NCBI RefSeq assembly: GCF_003966265.1
Contig: NZ_RXNV01000002.1
Span: 124,001-188,000 of the forward strand
Source: Shewanella atlantica
GTDB lineage: Bacteria > Pseudomonadota > Gammaproteobacteria > Enterobacterales > Shewanellaceae
Length of the DNA: 64,000 nt
Direction of reading: 5' to 3'
In this document: one piece after another, positions 36,923 to 45,937 of the stretch
Position numbering within the stretch: position 1 is the first letter of the stretch
How the letters are laid out: each line of letters opens with the position of its first letter
Program-made: the position numbers and the translations under genes
The notes under the pieces: model-generated
Told to the model about the DNA's origin: nothing
The model's database searches: none
Seen by the model: only the letters and a program-made list of their open reading frames with translations

Positions 36923-37645
36923 ATGACACAGGTTCCGTTATCCGCTGCGATGAGAGCCTTATTGCAGCAAGGATGTAAAGCGCTTCAGGTCGATGAGATC
37001 TGTTATTGCTATGATGTTCAGACCCCCTCAGATTGGGGACAAAAGATGGGCAGTGATATGCATCATATCCGCAAGTTCACTAAGCGCCGCAGGTTATACG
37101 CCAGCTCTGTGAAAGGTCTGAATTTATGGCGACAGAAGGTGCAATTCTTAAAGAATATGGAGGAGGTTGTTGGCAACCTTACCAGTGATTCTGTGTTTGT
37201 CTGGCCACAGAGTCGCTTGCCTTTGGGAATGAAACGTTACCTTGAAAGTCAAGATATAGAGGACATAGTCACAGTTTCGGTATCATGCCCCGTTTCCCCT
37301 CAGTTGGCGGGGCGCTTTAACCTGATACTGTCACGCTCTGAAGAGGTTGACGAACTGCTGGAGAGGATAGGCGAGGTAGAGGGCTATCTGGTTCGTCTTC
37401 AAACCCAAATAGCACTTCATCATGGCGCCGAGATCAATCCGTTGGTGGATTATAATATTGTCAGCCCAATTTCCGCTTATATCCTGGGCCATCTTGCCAA
37501 TGGGTTAGATAGGGAAGAGATCTCATCACAGCTGAGCCTGACCCTGCGGGGAGTAGACTATCACCTCTCAGTACTCAAACAGACACTAAATGCACGAAAC
37601 ATGGCACAACTGGTTCATGAGGCTGGCAAGCTCAGATTGTTATAA
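36923..37645 (+). CDS. LuxR-type HTH transcriptional regulator
   Basis: The 240-residue protein has a C-terminal LuxR/FixJ-type helix-turn-helix (about 185-240: ILGHLANGLDREEISSQLSLTLRGVDYHLSVLKQTLNARN). The N-terminal sensory region of about 160 residues is of uncertain type; it has the size of an autoinducer-binding domain but no clear signature. It lies 63 bases after the zinc-ribbon gene on the same strand. As the last regulator of the rdh cluster it is a candidate activator of rdhAB. ATG 36923 follows CGAGGATATAACTC. Confidence 0.85.
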   Translation: MTQVPLSAAMRALLQQGCKALQVDEICYCYDVQTPSDWGQKMGSDMHHIRKFTKRRRLYASSVKGLNLWRQKVQFLKNMEEVVGNLTSDSVFVWPQSRLPLGMKRYLESQDIEDIVTVSVSCPVSPQLAGRFNLILSRSEEVDELLERIGEVEGYLVRLQTQIALHHGAEINPLVDYNIVSPISAYILGHLANGLDREEISSQLSLTLRGVDYHLSVLKQTLNARNMAQLVHEAGKLRLL

Positions 37646-37760
37646 TTCTTTGCCGGAAATTACCGGATGATTGTCGTAGTGAGTTTCTTCAAATTGAGCG
37701 CCCTTAGACTACACTTCAAAGCACTTATCAATAATCTTACGCTATATATAGGATGACATT

Positions 37761-38195
37761 ATGAGTGCAAAACCAAGTTTTCAAGGTAGCTGTTTTTGTG
37801 GAGCCGTTCAATTTACAGTTACGGGTACCCCAAATGGGATGGGCTATTGTCACTGTGAATCTTGCCGTAAGTGGTCGGCAGGACCTGTAAATGCATTTAC
37901 CTTGTGGGATCCAGAGGCCATTAACATCACTGCCGGGGCCGATAAAATTTCCAGCTTTAATAAGACTCCCGGTAGTACCCGCAAATGGTGTCGTGAATGT
38001 GGCGGACACATTTTGACTGAACATCCGACAATGAATTTGGTTGATGTATTTGCCGCAAGCATTCCATCACTTAAGTTTGAGCCGGGTATTCATGTTCATT
38101 ATCAAGAAAGTGTTTTACCCATTAAAGATGGGTTACCGAAAATGAAAGATATGCCGAGTGAAGCCGGTGGTTCCGGTGAAACAATGCCTGAATAG
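37761..38195 (+). CDS. GFA/CENP-V family zinc enzyme
   Basis: The 144-residue protein has the GFA zinc-binding layout: CFCGAVQF, then YCHCESCRKWSAGP, and later WCRECGGHILTEHP. Seven cysteines are placed as in glutathione-dependent formaldehyde-activating enzymes, which hold two zinc ions. Many members have no proven activity; a role in formaldehyde or related aldehyde handling is only a family-level guess. The next downstream gene is the second tRNA-Ser. Confidence 0.9.
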   Translation: MSAKPSFQGSCFCGAVQFTVTGTPNGMGYCHCESCRKWSAGPVNAFTLWDPEAINITAGADKISSFNKTPGSTRKWCRECGGHILTEHPTMNLVDVFAASIPSLKFEPGIHVHYQESVLPIKDGLPKMKDMPSEAGGSGETMPE

Positions 38196-38361
38196 ATCGC
38201 CAATCTAGTGTTGGATTTGTGCATCTCTGTAATGAGCCCGTTTTGACGATGTAATAGCGTATTATCTAAGCCAGTATTGGTTTTTATTGAGTCACTTTGG
38301 ATGAGAGTGAATCAATTTGACGATCAAATGAGCATTCGATTGGCTGGTGGCAAGATAGGTG

Positions 38362-38390
38362 TTTACACATAGGGGGCAGGGCGCTATTAT
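38362..38390 (+). promoter_or_regulatory. Promoter of the second tRNA-Ser gene
   Basis: TTTACA at 38362-38367 and TATTAT at 38385-38390 are 17 bases apart, followed by CGCTCGTTC before the tRNA. It is similar in style to the first copy. Confidence 0.55.
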
Positions 38391-38401
38391 ATCGCTCGTT
38401 C

Positions 38402-38492
38402 GGAGAGATGGCAGAGTGGTCGAATGCACCGGTCTTGAAAACCGGCATGGGTTTGTAGCCCATCTAGGGTTCAAATCCCTATCTCTCCGCCA
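38402..38492 (+). tRNA. tRNA-Ser(UGA), second identical copy
   Basis: It is identical over 91 bases to the gene at 20774-20864, with anticodon TGA, long variable arm and encoded CCA. Both are on the plus strand, so they form a direct repeat about 17.6 kb apart. Confidence 0.97.
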
Positions 38493-38876
38493 TATTAAAG
38501 ACGAAAGGCTCATCAGAAATGATGAGCCTTTTTTCGTATTAAAAGGAGTTGAACCCTAGGGTTCCTATTGTTTAAAGGCCGCTATCTCTCCGCCCCGGTC
38601 TGTTATAAAGAGTCAGATGAAGGGTTAATCGGAAGAGTGGCCCTTTTTCGTATCTGAGGTTCTTTAATTGAACCCAGGGTTCCTATTGTTTAAAGATCAC
38701 TATCTCTACAGCATATTTAAGACGAAAGGCCACTCGGAAAAGGGGCCCTTTTTAGTATCTGAGATTCTTTAATTGAACCCTGGGTTCCTAATGTTTAAAG
38801 CTCGCTATCTCTCCGCCACTATTTGTTATAGATAATCAGATGAAGGACAACTCGAAAGAGTAGCCCTTTTTCGAAT
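38493..38876 (+). repeat. Hairpin and tRNA-3'-remnant array C, downstream of the second tRNA-Ser
   Basis: Four hairpins (near 38502, 38625, 38721 and 38841) alternate with cores holding GAACCCWRGGGTTC (near 38551, 38670 and 38777) and ending in CTATCTCTCCGCC-type tRNA-Ser 3' sequence. The stretch 38496-38588 is nearly identical to 20972-21065 in array A. Confidence 0.8.
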
Positions 38877-39239
38877 CGAAAGTGTCCCGTCCTGAGAAGT
38901 GCTTACACTAACGCCCTGGCACTTAATACTTTGAGCTAGTCAATTAGTCTAGGTCTTGATGGGCATGATTGAGCCTTGAACCATACTTTACTCTTGTGAA
39001 TACGGCTTAATATCGGTAGATGGAAAATCATACACTCCAACAAGATAGGAACTAAATGTGCAAGAATTTGTTCTTTGGCGGTTAGCTGTCAATAGTTTTT
39101 TGCAATAGTTTACTTAAAATTCATTATGTTACATTATTATAAATAGCGCTTTCCTATTGGTCTCTAATGGGCTAAATTACCAGTAAATAAGATTGTGAAT
39201 CGAATTGATTCATCGCTCTACTTTTAAGGTAAATATCAG
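38877..39239. other. Intergenic stretch before uvrY
   Basis: No gene is seen. AGTGTCCCGTCCTGAGAAGT (from 38881) followed by TTACACT resembles the end of an IS3-like element, but no transposase is present, so this is at most a remnant. The last 150 bases are AT-rich and likely hold the uvrY promoter. Confidence 0.35.
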
Positions 39240-39884
39240 TTGATTTCAGTATATTTGGTCGATGATCATGAGTTAGTTCGAACGGGGATCCGTCGTATCC
39301 TTGAAGATGAACGTGGTTTAAAAGTGGTAGGTGAAGCTGGAGATGGTGAAACAGCTGTTCAGTGGAGCCGTGGTAACGAAGCCGATGTTATCTTGATGGA
39401 TATGAATATGCCAGGTATCGGCGGTCTGGAAGCAACTCGAAAAATATTGCGTTATCAACCTCACGCTAAAATTATTGTGTTGACTATCCATACCGAAGAT
39501 CCGTTTCCTACAAAAGTAATGCAAGCCGGAGCATCTGGCTATCTGACAAAGGGGGCCACACCTCCGGAAGTGCTTCAAGCTATCCGCCAGGTCGCTCATG
39601 GACAAAGATATCTTTCACCTGAAATAGCACAACAGATGGCGCTAAGTCAGTTTAATCAATCGGAAGAAAATCCTTTTAAGGCCCTTTCGGAGCGTGAGTT
39701 GCAGATCATGATGATGATCACCAGTGGCGAGAAGGTTAATGAGATCTCCGAGCAGTTAAACTTAAGCCCAAAAACGGTAAATAGTTATCGATATCGATTG
39801 TTTGCAAAACTTGGTATCAGTGGAGATGTAGAACTGACTCGGCTGGCCATTCGTTATAAAATGTTGGATACAGGTCAGTTTTAA
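39240..39884 (+). CDS. uvrY: Response regulator UvrY/GacA family
   Basis: The 214-residue protein has a receiver domain with D8, D9 and the phospho-acceptor D54 (LMDMNMPG), and a C-terminal LuxR-type helix-turn-helix (LSERELQIMMMITSG ... NLSPKTVNSYRYRLFAKLG). It is the response partner of BarA and activates small regulatory RNAs that titrate CsrA. The start is TTG at 39240 with TAAGGTAAATATCAG upstream; receiver homology begins immediately. It lies just before uvrC, as in enterobacteria. Confidence 0.95.
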   Translation: MISVYLVDDHELVRTGIRRILEDERGLKVVGEAGDGETAVQWSRGNEADVILMDMNMPGIGGLEATRKILRYQPHAKIIVLTIHTEDPFPTKVMQAGASGYLTKGATPPEVLQAIRQVAHGQRYLSPEIAQQMALSQFNQSEENPFKALSERELQIMMMITSGEKVNEISEQLNLSPKTVNSYRYRLFAKLGISGDVELTRLAIRYKMLDTGQF

Positions 39885-39944
39885 TCGACACCATATTTGA
39901 ACATCATACTTAAATACTTTATTTAAACACTTTACTTGAACATT

Positions 39945-41774
39945 ATGCCCTCTACGTTTGATTCAAAGTTGTTTCTGAAAACAGTTTCCTCATCGCCGGG
40001 CGTGTACCGGATGTATGATGACGAGGGGACTGTTATCTATGTCGGTAAGGCTAAAGATTTAAAGAAACGACTGACTTCCTATTTTCGTGCCAATTTACCG
40101 AATGTAAAAACTCAGGCGCTAGTTTCTCATATCGCCAATATTGATGTCACCGTTACCCACAGCGAAACCGATGCCCTTATTCTTGAAAATGACTATATCA
40201 AGCAGTATATGCCGAGGTATAACGTTCTGCTTCGAGATGATAAATCATACCCATATATATTATTAAGCGATCATAAGCATCCTAGGCTGTCGTATCATCG
40301 CGGCCCTAAAAGGGATAAAGGCACTTATTTTGGTCCTTACCCAAACGGTGGTGCGGTGAGGGAGAGCCTTCACTTATTGCAAAAAATCTTCCCCATTCGT
40401 CAGTGTGATGACCTCTATTATAAATCTCGGTCGCGTCCCTGTTTGCAATATCAAATAGGTCGATGTAGTGCTCCCTGTGTTAATAAAGTCAGTGATGATG
40501 AGTATGCTGTTCAAGTTAAGCTGGCGAGTCTGTTCCTCAAAGGAAAAGATCTGCAAGTTATGACCGAACTGGTTTCGAAGATGGAGGCATCTGCACTGGC
40601 CCTGGAATATGAGCAGGCGGCGAGTTACAGGGACCAAATAGCTGCCTTAAGAAGGGTGGCAGAACAGCAAGAGGTGTCAAACACCTCCGGCGATATGGAT
40701 GTGATTGGTGCTTACTATGCCTCCGGTGTCGCTTGTTTTCATCTATTGTTCATTCGGGATGGTAAAATATTTGGTAGCAGAAGTTATTACCCAAGCGTCC
40801 CTGCCAAAACTGAACTAGATGAAGTGCTGAGTGCATTTATGATTCAGTTTTATCTCAACTCAGATAGTCAGCGGACCGTCCCAAAAGAAATATTATTAAG
40901 CCACAGTTTTGATGATTTGCCTGAGTTGGAGAGGGCAATACAGACAGCACTCGAGAAGAAAGTAGAGATTAAAACCAGTGTCCGCAGTGAAAGAGCCAAC
41001 TTTCTACGGCTAGCGGTGACTAATGCAACAAATGCGGTGAATACCCGTTTATCCCATAAGAATACGGTAGAACAACGTTTCTTGTTACTTGAAGAGGCGT
41101 TGGAAGTGTCAACATTGATCCAACGGATGGAATGTTTCGACATCAGCCATACCATGGGCGAGAGTACCGTTGCCTCCTGTGTCGTATTTAATCGAGAGGG
41201 GCCCAGCAAAGCGGATTATCGGCGCTACAATATCAATGGGATCACGCCGGGTGATGACTACGCCGCAATGAAACAGGCGATAACGAGACGATTTGATAAA
41301 ATTGATAAGAGTGGCAAAATTCCGGATGTGCTATTCATCGATGGTGGTACGGGCCAATTACGTATCGCACAAAAAATTGTCGATGAAAAATTTGTCGATA
41401 TAGACAAGACACCAATGCTGATTGGTGTTGCGAAAGGTGAAGGAAGAAAACCTGGATTAGAGACACTGACACATGGTGAAAATGAGCAATCTTTCACCAT
41501 CTCGGCCGACTCAGGAGCATTACACCTTATTCAGCATATTCGCGATGAGTCACATCGTTTTGCCATTACCGGCCACAGAAATAAGCGTCAGAAAACAAGA
41601 AATACATCCACCTTAGAGTCAATTGCCGGAGTCGGGCCTAAACGTCGTAAAGCGCTTTTGCAATATTTAGGTGGTATACAGGAAGTTAAGGGGGCAAGTG
41701 TGGCAGAACTGGCAAAAGTGCCCGGTATTAGTTTAGAAATGGCACAAACGATACATGATTCATTGCGAGGCTAG
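39945..41774 (+). CDS. uvrC: Excinuclease ABC subunit C
   Basis: The product, about 609 residues, has an N-terminal GIY-YIG nuclease ([20 protein letters not shown]), a UVR motif (about 200-235), an RNase H-like second nuclease ([18 protein letters not shown]) and C-terminal helix-hairpin-helix repeats ([14 protein letters not shown]). UvrC makes both incisions around DNA lesions in nucleotide excision repair. TTG 39936 is in frame, but ATG 39945 fits family length better; no strong ribosome binding site is seen, so coupling to uvrY is possible. Confidence 0.97.
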   Translation: MPSTFDSKLFLKTVSSSPGVYRMYDDEGTVIYVGKAKDLKKRLTSYFRANLPNVKTQALVSHIANIDVTVTHSETDALILENDYIKQYMPRYNVLLRDDKSYPYILLSDHKHPRLSYHRGPKRDKGTYFGPYPNGGAVRESLHLLQKIFPIRQCDDLYYKSRSRPCLQYQIGRCSAPCVNKVSDDEYAVQVKLASLFLKGKDLQVMTELVSKMEASALALEYEQAASYRDQIAALRRVAEQQEVSNTSGDMDVIGAYYASGVACFHLLFIRDGKIFGSRSYYPSVPAKTELDEVLSAFMIQFYLNSDSQRTVPKEILLSHSFDDLPELERAIQTALEKKVEIKTSVRSERANFLRLAVTNATNAVNTRLSHKNTVEQRFLLLEEALEVSTLIQRMECFDISHTMGESTVASCVVFNREGPSKADYRRYNINGITPGDDYAAMKQAITRRFDKIDKSGKIPDVLFIDGGTGQLRIAQKIVDEKFVDIDKTPMLIGVAKGEGRKPGLETLTHGENEQSFTISADSGALHLIQHIRDESHRFAITGHRNKRQKTRNTSTLESIAGVGPKRRKALLQYLGGIQEVKGASVAELAKVPGISLEMAQTIHDSLRG

Positions 41775-41821
41775 TAAAATTAAGGCAAGATTGTCGCTGC
41801 TTTTAAACTATTGGTTTTCTC

Positions 41822-42379
41822 ATGCCGTTTAATATACCTATAGCGTTAACTCTTTTCAGGTTGTTTTTACTGCCTGTTTTCGTGGTTATTTTTTATTTAC
41901 CATACTCATGGGCTCCTTTTGTTGCAGCTTTCGTCTTCTGGCTCGCCGCAGTTACCGATGCTCTCGATGGTTATGCAGCACGGAAGCTAAAGCAATCGAC
42001 ACGCTTTGGTGCCTTCTTAGATCCGGTTGCTGATAAGATTATGGTAACAACAGCCCTCGTATTACTCGTGGCTGACTATAATAATGTTTGGCTAACACTA
42101 CCTGCACTCTTTATGATTGGTAGAGAAATTGTCATTTCGGCATTGAGAGAATGGATGGCTGAAATTGGTAAGCGGGGCGCAGTTGCCGTTTCCTGGATTG
42201 GAAAGTATAAGACCGCAGCCCAGATGATTGCGATCATTGGTTTGATTTGGAAACCGAATGACTTTTTAACTTACGCCGCTTTTGGGTTGTTTTACGTGGC
42301 TACAGTACTGACTTTCTGGTCCATGATGAGTTACATTCTTGCCGCTTGGGGCGATCTTACTGCTGAATCGGATAATTAA
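41822..42379 (+). CDS. pgsA: CDP-diacylglycerol-glycerol-3-phosphate phosphatidyltransferase
   Basis: This 185-residue membrane enzyme has the CDP-alcohol phosphatidyltransferase motif [11 protein letters not shown]...[10 protein letters not shown] (D-G-x2-A-R-x8-G-x3-D-x3-D). It makes phosphatidylglycerophosphate, the first committed step to phosphatidylglycerol and cardiolipin. Several hydrophobic helices follow. It lies 47 bases after uvrC and upstream of the tRNA cluster, as in E. coli. Confidence 0.97.
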   Translation: MPFNIPIALTLFRLFLLPVFVVIFYLPYSWAPFVAAFVFWLAAVTDALDGYAARKLKQSTRFGAFLDPVADKIMVTTALVLLVADYNNVWLTLPALFMIGREIVISALREWMAEIGKRGAVAVSWIGKYKTAAQMIAIIGLIWKPNDFLTYAAFGLFYVATVLTFWSMMSYILAAWGDLTAESDN

Positions 42380-42432
42380 AATGCAATGAGACTATTTAGT
42401 GTGCAAGCAGTCATTTATCATCAAATATGCGA

Positions 42433-42460
42433 TTGACTCTTGTGCCTAAATCGGTAGAAT
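42433..42460 (+). promoter_or_regulatory. Promoter of the tRNA-Gly-Cys-Leu cluster
   Basis: TTGACT (42433-42438) and TAGAAT (42455-42460) are 16 bases apart, 60 bases before tRNA-Gly. Confidence 0.65.
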
Positions 42461-42520
42461 GCCATTTCGCAGTCAGGGGAAAGCAGCAATGCAAATCACT
42501 TACTGCAAATAGTTTGATAA

Positions 42521-42596
42521 GCGACATTAGCTCAGTTGGTAGAGCGATACCTTGCCAAGGTATAGGTCATCGGTTCGAACCCGATATGTCGCTCCA
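42521..42596 (+). tRNA. tRNA-Gly(GCC)
   Basis: The 76-base cloverleaf has acceptor GCGACAT/ATGTCGC, anticodon GCC in CTTGCCAAG, T-arm CGGTTCGAACCCG and encoded CCA. It is the first of the glyW-cysT-leuZ-like cluster. Confidence 0.97.
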
Positions 42597-42614
42597 AATT
42601 CTCTTTTGAGAATC

Positions 42615-42710
42615 GCGACATTAGCTCAGTTGACTCTTTATTTAAATCAACTGCGCGATACCTAGTTATAGGATATCGGTGATTTGTTTCGAACCCGATA
42701 TGTCGCTCCA
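42615..42710 (+). pseudogene. Decayed tRNA-Gly copy
   Basis: It repeats the start (GCGACATTAGCTCAGTTG) and the end (CGAACCCGATATGTCGCTCCA) of the adjacent tRNA-Gly. The D-arm and anticodon region are disrupted by insertions (42633-42650) and loss of the GCC anticodon loop, so it cannot fold as a cloverleaf. Confidence 0.85.
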
Positions 42711-42778
42711 AATTCTCTTTTGACTAACTTACTTAGTAAGTGAAGTTGATTTAATCTTCTTTTGAAGATAATAAATAT

Positions 42779-42852
42779 GGCGCGATGGCAGAATGGCTAT
42801 GCTGCGGATTGCAAATCCGTCGATCTCGGTTCGACTCCGGGTCGCGCCTCCA
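42779..42852 (+). tRNA. tRNA-Cys(GCA)
   Basis: The 74-base gene has acceptor GGCGCGA/TCGCGCC, anticodon GCA in GGATTGCAAATCC, T-arm CGGTTCGACTCCG and encoded CCA. Unlike its neighbours it has no decayed copy. Confidence 0.97.
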
Positions 42853-42937
42853 TATTCGATTATGATGAGTTTGTTTCTTTAATCAGGGCAAACAGTATTA
42901 ACTACCGATAATACGTATCATCAAAGTCAACGAGTTT

Positions 42938-43023
42938 GCCCGAGTGGTGGAATCGGTAGACACAAGGGATTTAAAATCCCTCGCTGAATAAGCGTGCCGG
43001 TTCAAGTCCGGCCTCGGGTACCA
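42938..43023 (+). tRNA. tRNA-Leu(UAA)
   Basis: The 86-base type II tRNA has acceptor GCCCGAG/CTCGGGT, anticodon TAA in GGGATTTAAAATCCC, a long variable arm and encoded CCA. It is the leuZ equivalent of the cluster. Confidence 0.97.
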
Positions 43024-43466
43024 TTACAATGAAGCCTCGACATTAGTCGGGGCTTTTTTGTATCTGATGAATAATGAATTTGGCGGTATAGATTTAAAAT
43101 CCCTCGCGCCGTTGAAATACACGTGCCAGTTCAAGTCCGGCCTCGGGTACCATCATTCAAGCCCTGACTTACGTCAGGGCTTTTTTGTATCCCCAAAATG
43201 CTGAATAAAAGATTAACATCCCTCGCACTCTTAATAATGCACGGCCAATTCAAATGCGGCCTCGGGTACCATCAATTCTCATTAGAGATTGAGCAATAGG
43301 CCCTGACTTACGTTAGGGCTTTTTTGTATCTGAATTTCGGCAAATAAGGGTAGAGGATAAAATCCCTCTCGAAATGATATACACATACCGGTTCATTCTT
43401 GATGACCATCAGGGCTGGAACTTTGGGCCAGAAGTGACAGCCCCAAATGTAGCACTTGTCTTGGGG
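43024..43466 (+). repeat. Array of three decayed tRNA-Leu 3' parts with terminators
   Basis: Truncated copies of tRNA-Leu lacking the 5' part lie at about 43082-43152, 43208-43271 and 43351-43412, progressively less similar to the intact gene. GC hairpins with T tracts lie at 43032-43062, 43159-43187 and 43299-43326, plus a CCCCAA/TTGGGG hairpin at 43441-43466. Confidence 0.85.
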
Positions 43467-43636
43467 TTGTTTCTTTTGTTGGTTGTTAATGTTGATTAAC
43501 GTCTCTTCTTTAGGGTTTAGCGGATGTCAAGTGATACTGTATGGGGTATTCATCTGTTTTTCGTGACGATAAAAGAATCATGAGTATATAATGCATATCT
43601 AGTTGGTTATGAACGTGATTAAAGGTAGTAGCGGTA

Positions 43637-44223
43637 ATTAAGTACACCATTTCTAAGGGCTTTACTCTGATAGAGCTAGTTGTCGTGATTATCATTTTAG
43701 GGATCTTATCTGTTGTGGCGCTGCCTAAGTTTATGAATTTGGGGCAAGATGCACATGACTCGGCGGCTAAAGGTGCATTTGGCGCATTCAGTTCCGGCGT
43801 GAGTCTGTATCACAGCTGTTGGGCCGCATCGGGAGCCACTGCTCGGGTTGAAGACTTGGCTTGTTATGGCGACGGAACCGTAGATTCCAGTAAAACGGGT
43901 TAACCCTTTAGCACGAAAAACGGTGGCGATGGCACTGTATTAAACGGAGATAATTGCAGGCAGATTTGGACAGGTCTAATGGAAGGCGATGAGTACGTGC
44001 TAAGAAATCTGGGGGCGACTTTGGCCCGGAAACAGATATCGTCTATTGGTATGCTGGTGGTCAGTTATATAAAGGTGATGGTACGCCGAATGAGTCTACC
44101 TATTGCTTTTATGATTACATCTCCGACAATCGCTCTAAAGTAGAGCATTGGCAGTTTAGATACGTGCCAAGTACTGGTAATACCTTGATCACCAGGGCGA
44201 CTCAAAGTAAAAAAGCACCTTGA
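43637..44223 (+). pseudogene. Broken MSHA/type IV pilin gene
   Basis: The frame begins with ATT AAG TAC ACC at 43637, where an ATG would be expected, followed by the prepilin signature [19 protein letters not shown]. The mature part is pilin-like ([20 protein letters not shown]). An in-frame TAA occurs at 43901-43903. After about 30 more codons the frame shifts near 43998-44015 and continues in another frame (GDFGPETDIVYWYAGGQ) to TGA at 44221. Lost start, stop and frameshift make it a pseudogene of an MSHA-type minor pilin. Confidence 0.8.
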
Positions 44224-44429
44224 TTTTTCTTTTGAACATTCGTAGTCGATGAACATATGTACTGCAGTTTTGCTCTTCATCGGCTTTCAAATTTATATAA
44301 TCGACTTATTCCGTTTCAAATCTCTTCAGTGTATTAGCCTCGCATGCATAAATATTTGCCATACTTGTAAGTACTACATGGAAATTGGTGAATGACTTTT
44401 CCTTGTGATTGAGAACATGGAGGAGAGTT

Positions 44430-45827
44430 ATGCCGCTAAGAAATCTTGTTTACTTGATATGTACCGGCTTTTTATTGGCCTTGTATTATGGTCCTGCCGC
44501 CGCGATGGACAGGGCTGATGCCGGATTAAACTCATTACGTTACCAACTACAACTAGTCAACTTAGTTAGGCCAAGTGAACACTCTGAAGATGCTTACCAT
44601 CTATTACATAGCGGGACTCTACAGGAGAAACTCGGTAGCGCCGAAGGTATTCAAGCAGATTTAAAACATTTTTGGCAAACTAAAAATATTCCTAATAATA
44701 TCAATAGGGTCAAAGCTACAGACGACCTTTACCTACGTGCCACTGCTTTAGAACCTACTTCGAGCGATTATCTTCCTGTTAGCAATAGGCTACGTTACCT
44801 GTTATGGCTAAGTGAGCATTATCCCTGGAAGCCACTTGTTATTGGCGGATGGCTGAAAGAGGGCGATTATCATAAATCAATACCTGAGATCAGTTTTCGG
44901 CTCAATATGCTTGGCGATTTAGATAGCTACGACAGTAACAACAAGCAACTCAACCGAACACTTGTAACGAGTTTGCTGAGTTTCCAGCGACGACATGGTT
45001 TAAAACAAGATGCAGTAATAGGGCCGGAAACCCTAAGATGGTTAAACACGTCGCCAAAGAATCGAGCGCGTTTATTAGCAAATAATTTCTTAAAAAAATC
45101 CAGTTACTTAGCCTCATTGGATAAACGTTTTTTACTGATTAATATTCCTGCATTTGAGATGGTACTCGTTGACCGTGATGAGATACAGCTTAAATCCAGA
45201 GTCATCGTTGGTAAACCTTATCGCCAGACCCCCATGTTAAGCAGTCAAATATCAAATGTTGTACTCAACCCTAGTTGGCGGGTCCCCAGGCGTCTGTTGT
45301 GGCGAGACCTATTACCTAAGGTCAGAGAGGATGGTAGCTATATAACTCAACGTAATTTCGATGTGTTCAATTCTGAAGGGGTAATAATTGAGAAAAGCCC
45401 TGAAGAGTGGCAAGAGTTAGCACGAGGTCGCTTCCCGTATCGTTTGGTACAGAGGCCGGGTGAAGGGAATACATTAGGCCGTTACAAATTTTTCTTTGCC
45501 AATGAATATAATGTTTATCTGCATGACACCGAGGATAAGTCTCTGTTTGAGGAATCAAACCGGGCACTGTCATCGGGGTGTATTCGAATCGAAAATGTAG
45601 AGAGCCTGGCTAATTGGATGGCATCGAATTTAGTCAGGGATAAGCAAACTTGGGTGGATATGCAAGTTGAGAGGCAGAAGACACAATGGTTCGCTCTCGA
45701 TAACTCTTTGGCCGTTCATTTAGTGTACTGGACCGCATGGATCGACAGTGAAGGGAACTCACAATTTAGAAATGATATTTATAACCAAAATTCAACGGGT
45801 AACCTTGCATTAATCGAAAAACGATAA
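44430..45827 (+). CDS. L,D-transpeptidase, YcbB/LdtD type
   Basis: The product, about 465 residues, has a signal peptide, a peptidoglycan-binding-like region (SLLSFQRRHGLKQDAVIGPETLRWL, about 180-210) and a YkuD catalytic domain with SSGCIR; the nucleophile is Cys384. The family makes 3-3 cross-links in murein. E. coli LdtD has about 615 residues, so this is shorter at the N terminus. GGAGGAGAG precedes ATG 44430; the in-frame upstream ATG at 44409 is rejected. It precedes the YcbK-like gene, as in E. coli. Confidence 0.9.
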   Translation: MPLRNLVYLICTGFLLALYYGPAAAMDRADAGLNSLRYQLQLVNLVRPSEHSEDAYHLLHSGTLQEKLGSAEGIQADLKHFWQTKNIPNNINRVKATDDLYLRATALEPTSSDYLPVSNRLRYLLWLSEHYPWKPLVIGGWLKEGDYHKSIPEISFRLNMLGDLDSYDSNNKQLNRTLVTSLLSFQRRHGLKQDAVIGPETLRWLNTSPKNRARLLANNFLKKSSYLASLDKRFLLINIPAFEMVLVDRDEIQLKSRVIVGKPYRQTPMLSSQISNVVLNPSWRVPRRLLWRDLLPKVREDGSYITQRNFDVFNSEGVIIEKSPEEWQELARGRFPYRLVQRPGEGNTLGRYKFFFANEYNVYLHDTEDKSLFEESNRALSSGCIRIENVESLANWMASNLVRDKQTWVDMQVERQKTQWFALDNSLAVHLVYWTAWIDSEGNSQFRNDIYNQNSTGNLALIEKR

Positions 45828-45937
45828 TTCATAGCACATTAAATAGTCGTTACAGTCTCTCTCGTTCACTTGATTTCACTGGCAATAACGTTTAGTTTAT
45901 TGGCATTCGTGATTAAAAAGTATACAGCGGTGGTAGT

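Noticed and set aside
20774..38492. An integrated phage or conjugative element between the tRNA-Ser genes
   Set aside because: No integrase, phage structural or transfer genes are visible in the segment.
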